Below, piece after piece: positions 25,664 to 32,335 of a stretch of DNA of 64,000 bases. The first letter of the stretch is position 1. The number at the start of each line of letters is the position of its first letter. The notes under the pieces were generated by a model. The model was not told the origin of the DNA, ran no database searches, and worked only from the letters and a program-made list of their open reading frames with translations. Source of the stretch: Kribbella sp. CA-293567 (GTDB taxonomy: Bacteria; Actinomycetota; Actinomycetes; Propionibacteriales; Kribbellaceae); contig NZ_CP114065.1 in NCBI RefSeq assembly GCF_027627575.1, forward strand, positions 4,960,001-5,024,000, in the 5' to 3' direction. The translations under genes were made by a program, and so were the position numbers.

Positions 25664-26644
25664 CTAGGGCCGCACTGCCGTGACCAGCGCGGTCACGGCC
25701 TCGGCAAGGGTGCTCACCCAGCCGTCAGGCTTCCCGACCTTCTGCCACCCAGGCCCGCCCACCACGAGCTGGTACGACGGCCTGGTGCGCGCGAGGGAGC
25801 GCACCGCGTCCAGGTCGGCTGTCGCACGTGTACTGGACCAGATGAAGACCGCGGCCGGCCGGATTCGGCGTACGGCCTCAGAGAGCGATCTGACCGGCGT
25901 CGCGGCACCCAGTGTGCGCACTCTGATGCCGCGCTCGGCCAGTGCGGCCGCGACTGCCAGCAGCGGCAACGCGTGGTCCTCCCGCTCGAGACAGGCGAGC
26001 ACGACGGCCCGCTCTGCCTCGTCGGGCTTGTGCTGCTCGATCGCCCGGCGGGTGTGGTACCTGAGCCCACCGGCCACAGCATCGGACGCGAGGTGCTCCA
26101 CCTCGACACACGCGCCGGTGCGCTCCCACTGGCTCCCGACCTCGACCAGCAGCGGCATCAGCCGGCTGGTCCAGGCCTGGACCGCGCCCGACCGGTCGAG
26201 ACTGCGGGCCACCTCGTGGGTGAGCCGGTCGCTGTCCATCGCGTTCGCGATCTCGAACAGGTCGACGGGCTTGCCCTGATGCTCGGCGCGGGACGCCGCG
26301 GATCGGCGTACGGGCTGAGGTTTGGGTACTCCCTGTGACCGGTTCCCGGTGCCCTCGGCAACTGAAGTGGCGGATGTCACACTGGGTAGTGGAGCGGTGT
26401 AGATCCGGTCACGAACGGCGGCTGCCGCTTCCGCCGTCGGAACGCCTTGATCGACGAGCCGCAGCATCGCCCGGAGCCGGGCCAGATCCTCGGCGCTGTA
26501 GCGCCGATGACCGCCCGCTGACCGCGCACTCGGGCTCAATCCGTACCTTCGCTCCCAGCTCCGCAGCGTCGGCGCGGCGATCCCGAGCCGGCGCGCGGCA
26601 GCCCCGACGGTGAGGGATTCGGACGGGGTCGGCACGGCGTTCAT
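25664..26644 (-). CDS. MerR-type regulator with B12-binding domain (CarH/LitR-like photoreceptor)
   Basis: 326 aa. Residues about 10-80 are a MerR winged helix (LTVGAAARRLGIAAPTLRSWERRYGL, GHRRYSAEDLARL, shown in parts). After a linker, a four-helix cap carries the Wx9EH motif (WERTGACVEVEH) that contacts the adenosyl group in CarH. The C-terminal Rossmann-like B12 fold has EDHALPLL at the place of the lower-ligand ExHxxG motif (the final G is P here). CarH-type proteins bind adenosylcobalamin in the dark and release DNA in light. The whiB gene is divergent; a palindrome AACTCG-AC-CGAGTT lies between. Confidence 0.8.
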   Translation of the reverse strand: MNAVPTPSESLTVGAAARRLGIAAPTLRSWERRYGLSPSARSAGGHRRYSAEDLARLRAMLRLVDQGVPTAEAAAAVRDRIYTAPLPSVTSATSVAEGTGNRSQGVPKPQPVRRSAASRAEHQGKPVDLFEIANAMDSDRLTHEVARSLDRSGAVQAWTSRLMPLLVEVGSQWERTGACVEVEHLASDAVAGGLRYHTRRAIEQHKPDEAERAVVLACLEREDHALPLLAVAAALAERGIRVRTLGAATPVRSLSEAVRRIRPAAVFIWSSTRATADLDAVRSLARTRPSYQLVVGGPGWQKVGKPDGWVSTLAEAVTALVTAVRP

Positions 26645-26694
26645 GATGCCCTGTTGCCGCCTGAAAACCCCGGCAATCGCCAGTTCCTGATAAC

Positions 26695-26708
26695 AACTCG
26701 ACCGAGTT
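26695..26708. promoter_or_regulatory. Palindrome AACTCG-AC-CGAGTT in the merR-whiB gap
   Basis: Perfect 6-bp arms lie 50 bp upstream of the MerR/B12 gene in the 154-bp divergent region. Candidate operator of that regulator. Confidence 0.5.
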
Positions 26709-26723
26709 TCGAGACAACAAGGG

Positions 26724-26752
26724 TTGAACTACGCATGAGTTGAGCATAGTTT
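26724..26752 (+). promoter_or_regulatory. Possible whiB promoter with repeated GTTGA
   Basis: TTGAAC (26724-26729) and TAGTTT (26747-26752) are 17 bp apart. GTTGA occurs at 26723-26727 and 26739-26743, a 16-bp direct repeat overlapping the promoter, which could be a regulator contact. Confidence 0.45.
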
Positions 26753-26798
26753 TCACCGAGCGCCCGTCCGCGCTCACGGTGAGTCATAGGAGGTTGCC

Positions 26799-27092
26799 AT
26801 GTCGAGAGGGATGCCTCGCCTACCCCGCCCGCTCATGGATTTGTGGGACTGGCAGTCGCAGTCAGCGTGCCGCGACGTCAACCCGGAGCTGTTCTTCTCC
26901 CCCGAATCGGAGCGTGGCGTTCGCAAACGCGCTCGCGAGATGGTGGCGAAGTCACTCTGCGGAACCTGCCCGGTCCAGCCCGAGTGCCGCCAGCACGCCC
27001 TCTCCGTCGGAGAGCCGTACGGCGTCTGGGGCGGCACCACGGAATCCGAGCGGGACAACGTCGTACTCGCCGAACACAGGAAGTCCGCCTGA
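26799..27092 (+). CDS. WhiB-family iron-sulfur regulator (WhiB3/WhiD type)
   Basis: 97 aa. Four cysteines bind a [4Fe-4S] cluster: one in SACRDVNP, then C in SLCGTCPVQPEC (CxxCx5C). GVWGG is the sigma-factor-contact turn. The arrangement DLWDWQSQSACR...ERG...HALSVGEPYGVWGG follows WhiB3/WhiD more closely than WhiB1 or WblA. Such proteins bind the housekeeping sigma factor and sense redox or NO. AGGAGG lies 5 nt before ATG 26799. A strong hairpin follows. Confidence 0.9.
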   Translation: MSRGMPRLPRPLMDLWDWQSQSACRDVNPELFFSPESERGVRKRAREMVAKSLCGTCPVQPECRQHALSVGEPYGVWGGTTESERDNVVLAEHRKSA

Positions 27093-27121
27093 CGGCCGCC
27101 GGGAGCTGAACCCCGACCCAC

Positions 27122-27149
27122 CCGGGTCCGGCCCTGCCGCCGGACCCGG
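27122..27149 (+). terminator. Terminator hairpin after whiB
   Basis: CCGGGTCCGGC (27122-27132) pairs perfectly with GCCGGACCCGG (27139-27149) around a 6-nt loop, 30 bp after the whiB stop. Confidence 0.8.
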
Positions 27150-27286
27150 CCCCCGATCTCCCAGCGGCCTCACTCCGCTCCCGATCGGGAACATCTCGCC
27201 CGGCTGACCCGGCCAAGCCGGAGTCGTCGTTCGTACCGGATGCTGGCAACGATTGCAGCTGCACACGGTTCGCGCCGGCGGTTGAA

Positions 27287-27367
27287 GCGCAGACACGTGG
27301 CGACTCAGGTCAACCCGTGCTCCGGCTCGCGACGCCTGCTCCGCTCCGCTGCGCCGGCTGCATCGCT
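27287..27367 (+). repeat. About 80-bp direct repeat, copy 1 (contains 43-bp dispersed element)
   Basis: Starts GCGCAGACACGTGGCGACTC and ends with CTGCATCGCT. It is repeated at 27414-27496 with a few differences (period about 127 bp). The part 27324-27366 is the 43-bp dispersed element also found inverted at 30431-30473. Confidence 0.85.
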
Positions 27368-27413
27368 AAGGGATGAAGCGGTGGCAGGCCCGCGATGTGG
27401 TTAAAGCGCTGAC

Positions 27414-27496
27414 GCGCAGACACGTGGCGACTCAGGTCACCCCGCGTGTTCCGGCTCGCGACGCCTGCTCCGCTCCGCTACGCCGGCTGCATCGCT
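27414..27496 (+). repeat. About 80-bp direct repeat, copy 2 (contains 43-bp dispersed element)
   Basis: Second copy of the 27287 repeat. The 43-bp element is 27453-27495 and differs from copy 1 by one base (CTACGCC for CTGCGCC). Confidence 0.85.
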
Positions 27497-27562
27497 GACG
27501 GTTGAGGCGCTGGTGCACAAGCCCGCGATGCTGGTTGAGGCGGTGACCCGCAAACCCGCGGT

Positions 27563-27653
27563 GGCTCAAGGTCAACGCGGAGGCTCAGGTCAACGCGGAG
27601 GCTCAGGTCAACGCTGTGGCTCTGGTCAACGCTCTGGCTCTGGTCATCGCTCT
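27563..27653 (+). repeat. Five 18-bp tandem units
   Basis: Units of the type GGCTCAGGTCAACGCGGA start at 27563 (19 bp), 27582, 27600, 27618 and 27636; a degenerate sixth follows. The array lies just beyond the stop of the Asp23 gene. Confidence 0.8.
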
Positions 27654-27697
27654 GGCTCCGGCTACCAGCTACCGACCCCAGGCATCCCAGCCCAGCT

Positions 27698-28108
27698 TTA
27701 CAACCCTGCCATCCCCCAGCCGCCCTCAAGCTCCACCTCAACGACATGAACCCGCACCACCAGCGGCGTTTCGACCACGCCCGCGACCGCCGCCGTGACC
27801 GCCGCATGAACTCCCGCGCCGACCGCGGCGGCCTGGTAGGCCACGCTGACCACCACCCGTACCTCGACCTTGAGTTCTTCGCGGTTGTGACCGAAGTCCG
27901 CCTCGACGCCGGCGATGTCGGGGAGCGTCTTGCCGGTCGCCTGCGTCCAGGCCTGCGCCGCGAACTGCCTCAACAGCCCCCACACCCCAGGCTGCAGCCG
28001 TACGACGCCTGGTACCGCGCGGGCTGCTTTCGCCGCTGCCTCCGCGGCGCGGATCTCGGTCAGCAGGTTGGGTGGGATCAGGCTGCCCGGAGCCCACGGG
28101 GTCGTCAT
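27698..28108 (-). CDS. Asp23/Gls24-like envelope stress protein
   Basis: 136 aa. The core (about 25-125) VPGVVRLQPGVWGLLRQ, then GVEADFGHNREELKVEVRVVV and a C-terminal VVRVHVVEVELE strand fit the Asp23/Gls24 alpha-beta domain. Asp23 proteins are abundant, often membrane-tethered, and linked to cell-envelope homeostasis. ATG 28108 overlaps the TGA of the upstream gene (ATGA) and has GGAGGA before it, so it is the third gene of the sigma operon. Confidence 0.7.
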   Translation of the reverse strand: MTTPWAPGSLIPPNLLTEIRAAEAAAKAARAVPGVVRLQPGVWGLLRQFAAQAWTQATGKTLPDIAGVEADFGHNREELKVEVRVVVSVAYQAAAVGAGVHAAVTAAVAGVVETPLVVRVHVVEVELEGGWGMAGL

Positions 28109-28683
28109 CGCAGTTCCTCCGGCCGGGGCGGGTCGATCCACACGTCGACGACCTCGAAGTCCAGGGTCTCGAGCTCCAAGCCGATTCGCTCGGGCAGGGC
28201 GGCGGCGACGCGGCGGCGGGCCTCGTCCAGTGCGCTGACCTGGCCAGAGCCGAAACGCAGGGCCACCGACATCCACACCCGGACCGCCCGGGGGTCGTCC
28301 GGTGAGAGCTCGATGCGGCACTGGTGAGCGCGGACCCCGTCGACGCCGTCGACGGCGTAGCGCAGTACGGCGGCCAGGGCGTGGGTGGAGATGTCGACCT
28401 GGGCAGTCGCGGTGGGCAGGGGGATGGTGCGGCCCAGGCTGAGATCGGCGCGGACCGCGGTCATGATCTTGTCCAGGAACCCGGCTGGTGGTTCGGCGGG
28501 GTCGTCGATCAGGGTGCGGGTGGCCTCGGTGAGCTCGTCCAGGCTGGCCCGGGCCGTGGTGCAGTGCGGGCAGTGGAGAGCGTGCTCGGTGACCCGGCCG
28601 GCTTCCATGTCGTCCCACACGCCTTCGACGCTCTGGCCGCAGGGCAGCGGGTGGCCGGTCTCCTGGGTGGGGTTCATCTCCAT
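28105..28683 (-). CDS. Zinc-finger anti-sigma-like N-terminus fused to Asp23-type domain
   Basis: 192 aa, soluble. The N-terminal part has CGQSVEGVWDDMEAGRVTEH then HALHCPHC, the HxxxCxxC pattern of zinc-binding anti-sigma factors (ZAS) with an extra Cys upstream. The C-terminal half (about 95-192) is an Asp23-like domain (VDISTHALAAVLRYAVDGVDGV, VDVWIDPP, in parts). ATG 28683 lies inside the sigma gene's last codons (10-nt overlap) and follows GGAGG. It has no membrane segment, unlike most envelope-stress anti-sigmas. Pairing with the sigma factor suggests it is the cognate anti-sigma; the Asp23 part may sense the envelope. Confidence 0.65.
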   Translation of the reverse strand: MEMNPTQETGHPLPCGQSVEGVWDDMEAGRVTEHALHCPHCTTARASLDELTEATRTLIDDPAEPPAGFLDKIMTAVRADLSLGRTIPLPTATAQVDISTHALAAVLRYAVDGVDGVRAHQCRIELSPDDPRAVRVWMSVALRFGSGQVSALDEARRRVAAALPERIGLELETLDFEVVDVWIDPPRPEELR

Positions 28684-29291
28684 GGTTTCATCACCTCCGC
28701 TAGCTCGGCTCGTGCTCTGGCTATTCGTCCCCTGACCGCGGTCGGCGTGGTCCCGACCAGATCTGCGATCTCCTGGTACGAGCGGCCGTGGACCTCTCGC
28801 AGCAGCCAGCACGCTCGTTGTGGTGGCGGCAGTTGCGCGAGGGCGAGGGTCAGCGCCTTCATGGCCTGGCTGTTGTGGACCGCGCGGGCGGGATCCCCGT
28901 CGGCGCCGGTCTCGGTCGGCGGGTGGTGCTCGTCGAGTTCGTCGACGGGCTTGCGGCGCTGGATGATCGTGAGGCACTTGTTCGTCGCGGTCCGGTACAG
29001 CCAGCTCCCGAACGCGGCGTCGTGCTGGATCTCCGGCAGCCGGCGCCAAGCGGTCAGGAACACTTCCTGCGCGACATCCTCGGCTTCGCCGCTGGCGCCG
29101 TTCAGCATCCGCAGGCACAGCGCGTAGATCCGCCGTTGGTAGCGGCGGACCAGCATCTCGAACGCCGCAGGGTCCCGGTTGCGGGCGCGGGCCACCAGAG
29201 TGGCCTCGTCGAGCTCGACCATGCCACCCAACGCCGTCGGCCGGCCGGGTTCCGCCGGGGTTCCGGCTGCTGCCGCGGACGCGGTCGTCAC
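28674..29291 (-). CDS. ECF-family RNA polymerase sigma factor
   Basis: 205 aa. Region 2 is PAAFEMLVRRYQRRIYALCLRM then AEDVAQEVFLTAWRRLP; region 4 is LPPPQRACWLLREVHGRSYQEIADLVGTTPTAVRGRIARAR (shown in parts). Group-level assignment is not possible from this alone. GTG 29291 has GAGGAGG 7 nt upstream. The downstream zinc-finger/Asp23 gene overlaps by 10 nt and Asp23 follows, a three-gene unit that looks like a sigma/anti-sigma envelope-stress module. Confidence 0.88.
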   Translation of the reverse strand: MTTASAAAAGTPAEPGRPTALGGMVELDEATLVARARNRDPAAFEMLVRRYQRRIYALCLRMLNGASGEAEDVAQEVFLTAWRRLPEIQHDAAFGSWLYRTATNKCLTIIQRRKPVDELDEHHPPTETGADGDPARAVHNSQAMKALTLALAQLPPPQRACWLLREVHGRSYQEIADLVGTTPTAVRGRIARARAELAEVMKPWR

Positions 29292-29463
29292 CGATGTCCT
29301 CCTCAGCGTCTCGTCCAGGTCCCGGGGCCGGGCTCAGTCACAGGAGAGACGACGCCACTGTTGCAGATGTCACGGTGCTGCCCGGGATCGACCTGGTGAG
29401 GGTGGTCACACGCGCTCCACCGAGACGCCGGCCTTTCGCAGTACGCTGAGCTGGTCCGGCCGG

Positions 29464-30333
29464 TCAGCGCAGGAAGTCCGCCAGGCTTCGCGCGAGTTCG
29501 TCCGGATTGTTCTCCGCGACGTGATGGGTCGAATCGATGCCGTGGCCAACGATCTGCGGACACCACGGCCGCCAGACCTCCAGCGGATCACCGTAGATCT
29601 TCTCCATGTCGTCCTGCGTCGACCACAGCATCATCGTGGGACACGCGAGTTGCCGGCCGGCGGCACGGTCGTCCTCATCCGCCTGCCGATCGACCCCGAG
29701 GCCCGCCCGATAGTCCTCGAGCATCGCGTGCACGGTGGCGGGGTTGCGGATCGCCGCCAGGAAATCGCTGTGGTTCTCCGGCCCCAGCTGAGCCGGGCCG
29801 TTCGAGGTCCACGCGTTGTACCAGGTCTCGGGATCCGCGCAGATCACCCGCTCGGCCGGCTTCTCCAGCTGCCCGAAGAACCACCAGTGCCACCACTCCG
29901 CGGCGAACTTCGCGTCGCAACGCTCCAACGCCTCGACCAGCGGCACCCCGTCGATCACCACCAGCTTGGTGACCCGCTCAGGACTGTCCAACGCCGCCCG
30001 GTACGCGACGTACGACCCCCGATCGTGACCGACCACAGCAAACCGCTCATGCCCGAGCGCGGACATCAGCCGCACGACGTCCCCCGCCATCGCCCTCTTC
30101 GAGTACTGCGAATGCGCCTCGTCCGCAGCCGGCTTGTCCGACTCCCCGTACCCCCGAAGATCCGGGCACACGACCGTGAACTCCTCAGCCAGCCTCGGCG
30201 CCACCTGCCACCAGGTCGTGTGAGTCCGCGGATGCCCGTGCAACAACACCACCGGCGCCCCCGCCCCACCATGCCGAACCCGCAGACTCAGACCACCGAC
30301 ATCAACCCGCTCCAACGCGAACCCATCAAACAT
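29464..30333 (-). CDS. Alpha/beta hydrolase, haloacetate dehalogenase/epoxide hydrolase type
   Basis: 289 aa. Core features: oxyanion HGHPRTHTTW, nucleophile Asp in VGHDRGSYVAYR, catalytic His in HGIDSTHHVAENNP. The WWFFGQLEKPAERVI cap segment and SWEEP-type spacing match haloacetate dehalogenase H-1-like enzymes, but epoxide hydrolysis is equally possible. ATG 30333 is chosen from the family start; the upstream extension runs into dispersed repeats. Confidence 0.8.
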   Translation of the reverse strand: MFDGFALERVDVGGLSLRVRHGGAGAPVVLLHGHPRTHTTWWQVAPRLAEEFTVVCPDLRGYGESDKPAADEAHSQYSKRAMAGDVVRLMSALGHERFAVVGHDRGSYVAYRAALDSPERVTKLVVIDGVPLVEALERCDAKFAAEWWHWWFFGQLEKPAERVICADPETWYNAWTSNGPAQLGPENHSDFLAAIRNPATVHAMLEDYRAGLGVDRQADEDDRAAGRQLACPTMMLWSTQDDMEKIYGDPLEVWRPWCPQIVGHGIDSTHHVAENNPDELARSLADFLR

Positions 30334-30430
30334 GCGCCGCTGGTACCCGAGCGCGTGCCGATCAATCAGCAGGCCAGGGGTGCCTGCGGGAGGGTCGGCA
30401 GGTGTCGCGAGGCGCCAGCTGCACCAACGT

Positions 30431-30473
30431 GCGATGCAGCTGGCGCAGCGAAGCGAAGCAGGCGTCGCGAGCC
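30431..30473 (-). repeat. 43-bp dispersed element, copy 3 (inverted)
   Basis: On the minus strand this matches 27324-27366 at all but about 3 of 43 positions (GGCTCGCGACGCCTGCTTCG... to ...CTGCATCGC). It lies between the hydrolase start and the PLDc_N gene stop. Confidence 0.8.
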
Positions 30474-30510
30474 CGACCACCCACGTCGCGCGCCAGCGCT
30501 GCACCAACTT

Positions 30511-30547
30511 GCGATGCAGCCAGCGCAGCAAGCCGGCGTCGCGAGCC
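30511..30547 (-). repeat. 43-bp dispersed element, copy 4 (inverted, 6-bp deletion)
   Basis: A 37-bp version of the same element, 80 bp from copy 3. Both inverted copies are preceded on the plus strand by GCTGCACCAAC(G/T)T. Confidence 0.75.
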
Positions 30548-30557
30548 GACCGGCAGG

Positions 30558-31046
30558 TCAGCTCGCGCCGGGCTGCGGCTTACCGTCGTCCGGCGCTTCT
30601 TCCGCCTCGTCCGACTTCGACTCGGCCGGCTTGCCCGGCTTCTTCCCGGGCTTCTTCTTGTCCTCAGCCGCCCGGTCCTTCGCAGCCTTGTCCGGCGTCT
30701 CCTCCGGCGCCTTCCCCGACTCCGGCCGACCCGGCTCCGGCCGCGCGGTCGTCCGCGGATCCCGGTACCGGTCCAGCGACTTCAGGAAGTCCGGATCGTC
30801 GTCAGGCGCGACCGGCCGGCTCGCCGGGCGGGACTTCGGCGCGGCGGCGCGGTCGCGGCGGGCCGCTTGGCCGCGCGCCATCAGCAGCCAGACGATCGGC
30901 CCGACGAAGGGCACGAAGACGATCAGGACGACCCACACCAGTTTGGGCAGGTGCGGAACATCCTCGTCACGGGTCTGGATGCAGGAGAAGAGCGCGTAGA
31001 CGGTCAGCACGAGACTGATCAGGAAAGGCAGAAATCGGATCACCAC
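30558..31046 (-). CDS. PLDc_N-type two-helix membrane protein with charged tail
   Basis: 162 aa. Two membrane helices (about 3-22 and 36-57; LPKLVWVVLIVFVPFVGPI) form the phospholipase D-nuclease N-terminal (PLDc_N) module without any nuclease domain. The remaining 100 residues are disordered, Lys/Glu/Pro-rich. Likely a small membrane anchor or sensor; function unknown. On the minus strand TACTGT (31058-31053) ends 6 nt before the GTG start, a leaderless pattern. Confidence 0.75.
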   Translation of the reverse strand: MVIRFLPFLISLVLTVYALFSCIQTRDEDVPHLPKLVWVVLIVFVPFVGPIVWLLMARGQAARRDRAAAPKSRPASRPVAPDDDPDFLKSLDRYRDPRTTARPEPGRPESGKAPEETPDKAAKDRAAEDKKKPGKKPGKPAESKSDEAEEAPDDGKPQPGAS

Positions 31047-31109
31047 GCTTCAACAGTACGATGCCCAGCGAAAACGGTCGGCCGAATCGCGCCCGACCAG
31101 GCGGTCGGG

Positions 31110-32006
31110 TCAGACGCCGGCCGTCTCGAGTTCCTTCGCGCTCTCGGCTGCCTTCCGGCGCCCGGCGATCCGTACACCGTACGCGACCACACCCGCCCAC
31201 AGCAGCACCAGTCCGGCGTACACCAGGTACCGCGGCCCTTCGGCGACCCCGATGCCCTTGAGCAGCGTGCGCGCGTTCGTCAGGATCAGCACCAGACCGA
31301 CGCCGACTCCGAGCCACTGGGTGGCGAGCCGGGAGACGAGCCAGGCTGCCAGCGGCGCGGCGAGCACCCCGCCGATCAGCAGGGCGGCGACGATTCCGAG
31401 CGGGATGTTCGAGCTGCCGAGTCCGTAGAGGAAGCCGATGCTGGCCGCGACGGAGACGATGAACTCGGCCGCACTCACCGACCCGACCGTACGGCGGGGC
31501 TCCAGCTTCCCGCTGCCGAGCAGCGACGAGGTGGCGACCGGACCCCAGCCGCCTCCGCCGGTGGCGTCGATGAAGCCGGCCACCAGACCCAGCGGTCCGA
31601 GGAACTTCCCGCCGACCTTGCCCTCGATGACGGCCCGGACCTTGCCGGTCGCGAAGCGCGCCAGGATGTAGACACCGAGCAGGAGCAGCAGCCCTGCCAC
31701 CCACAGCGATGCCGATTCGGTGGACAGGTTGGACAGGAACGTGGCACCCGCGAAGGCGCCGACGCCGCCGGGCACACCGATCAGCGCGACCACTCGCCAG
31801 TCGACGTTGCCGAACCGCCAGTGCGACAGCCCGGAAGCGAGCGTGGTGCCGACTTCGGCCAGGTGCACCGACGCGGAGGCGACTGCCGGCGTGATGCCGG
31901 TGATCAGGAGTGCGGTGGTAGCGGTGACGCCATAGGCCATGCCCAGGGTGCCATCGACCAGTTGGGCGAGCGAGCCGAGCAGGGCAATGAGGATGAGACG
32001 ACGCAC
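31110..32006 (-). CDS. TauE/SafE family sulfite/organosulfonate exporter
   Basis: 298 aa, about eight membrane helices. The family's repeated motif is visible in GSLAQLVDGTLGMAYG and GLVAGFIDATGGGGWGP. TauE/SafE proteins move sulfite, sulfoacetate or related anions. The start GTG 32006 follows AAGGAG. A 31-codon leader ORF ending in a conserved cysteine peptide precedes it, which ties it to sulfur status. Confidence 0.85.
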   Translation of the reverse strand: MRRLILIALLGSLAQLVDGTLGMAYGVTATTALLITGITPAVASASVHLAEVGTTLASGLSHWRFGNVDWRVVALIGVPGGVGAFAGATFLSNLSTESASLWVAGLLLLLGVYILARFATGKVRAVIEGKVGGKFLGPLGLVAGFIDATGGGGWGPVATSSLLGSGKLEPRRTVGSVSAAEFIVSVAASIGFLYGLGSSNIPLGIVAALLIGGVLAAPLAAWLVSRLATQWLGVGVGLVLILTNARTLLKGIGVAEGPRYLVYAGLVLLWAGVVAYGVRIAGRRKAAESAKELETAGV

Positions 32007-32061
32007 GGAACTGCTCCTTCGGGCGGAGGAGAACGGGGTGGTTGAGGAAGTGCGCCGAAGG

Positions 32062-32157
32062 TCAACAGCTCGCGGAGTTCACGCGGAGCAGGTCGACGTG
32101 CCGGCGACGCGTGAGTGCGTCGCCCGGAGCGTTCTTGGTGACCTGCATACCGACCAT
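32062..32157 (-). CDS. Cysteine-type leader peptide of the TauE/SafE gene
   Basis: A 31-codon ORF whose C-terminus is RRRHVDLLRVNSASC-stop. This matches the actinobacterial 'putative leader peptide' family (RRHVDLxRVxSxxC), small upstream ORFs of sulfur-assimilation and cysteine-related genes in which terminal Cys codons sense Cys-tRNA. Start ATG 32157 or the internal ATG 32148 are both possible. It ends 55 bp before the transporter start. Confidence 0.75.
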   Translation of the reverse strand: MVGMQVTKNAPGDALTRRRHVDLLRVNSASC

Positions 32158-32290
32158 GAAACCGGACAAAGTCGAGCAAGATGCTGTGGTTTCGCGATGT
32201 GAGACACCTAATCGCCTGATGAGACGACACGCGCGATCCGCCGACGTCACCCATCAAGCGTCCGGTTGGTTCCGAAGTACTTCCGGCCAC

Positions 32291-32310
32291 GTTCTGAACT
32301 TGTTCAGAAC
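32291..32310. promoter_or_regulatory. Perfect 20-bp palindrome before the lipid-modification operon
   Basis: GTTCTGAACTTGTTCAGAAC is an uninterrupted 9-2-9 inverted repeat, 26 bp upstream of the FAD oxidoreductase start. Its size and position fit a dimeric repressor site. Confidence 0.65.
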
Positions 32311-32335
32311 TTATGCAACGGGAAGGCTTCACGGT

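Larger units (their letters stand above)
27093..27697. other. 605-bp non-coding region rich in repeats
   Basis: Between whiB and the Asp23 gene I see the whiB terminator, two copies of an 80-bp direct repeat, and an 18-bp tandem array, all listed separately, but no gene. Confidence 0.65.

Noticed and set aside
27093..27750. Repeats near 27.3-27.7 kb as a CRISPR array
   Set aside because: Repeats are directly tandem or 127 bp apart, without regular unique spacers, and no cas genes are nearby.
28324..29127. 267-codon plus frame opposite the sigma/anti-sigma genes
   Set aside because: Antisense of two overlapping genes with clear sigma and zinc-finger motifs.
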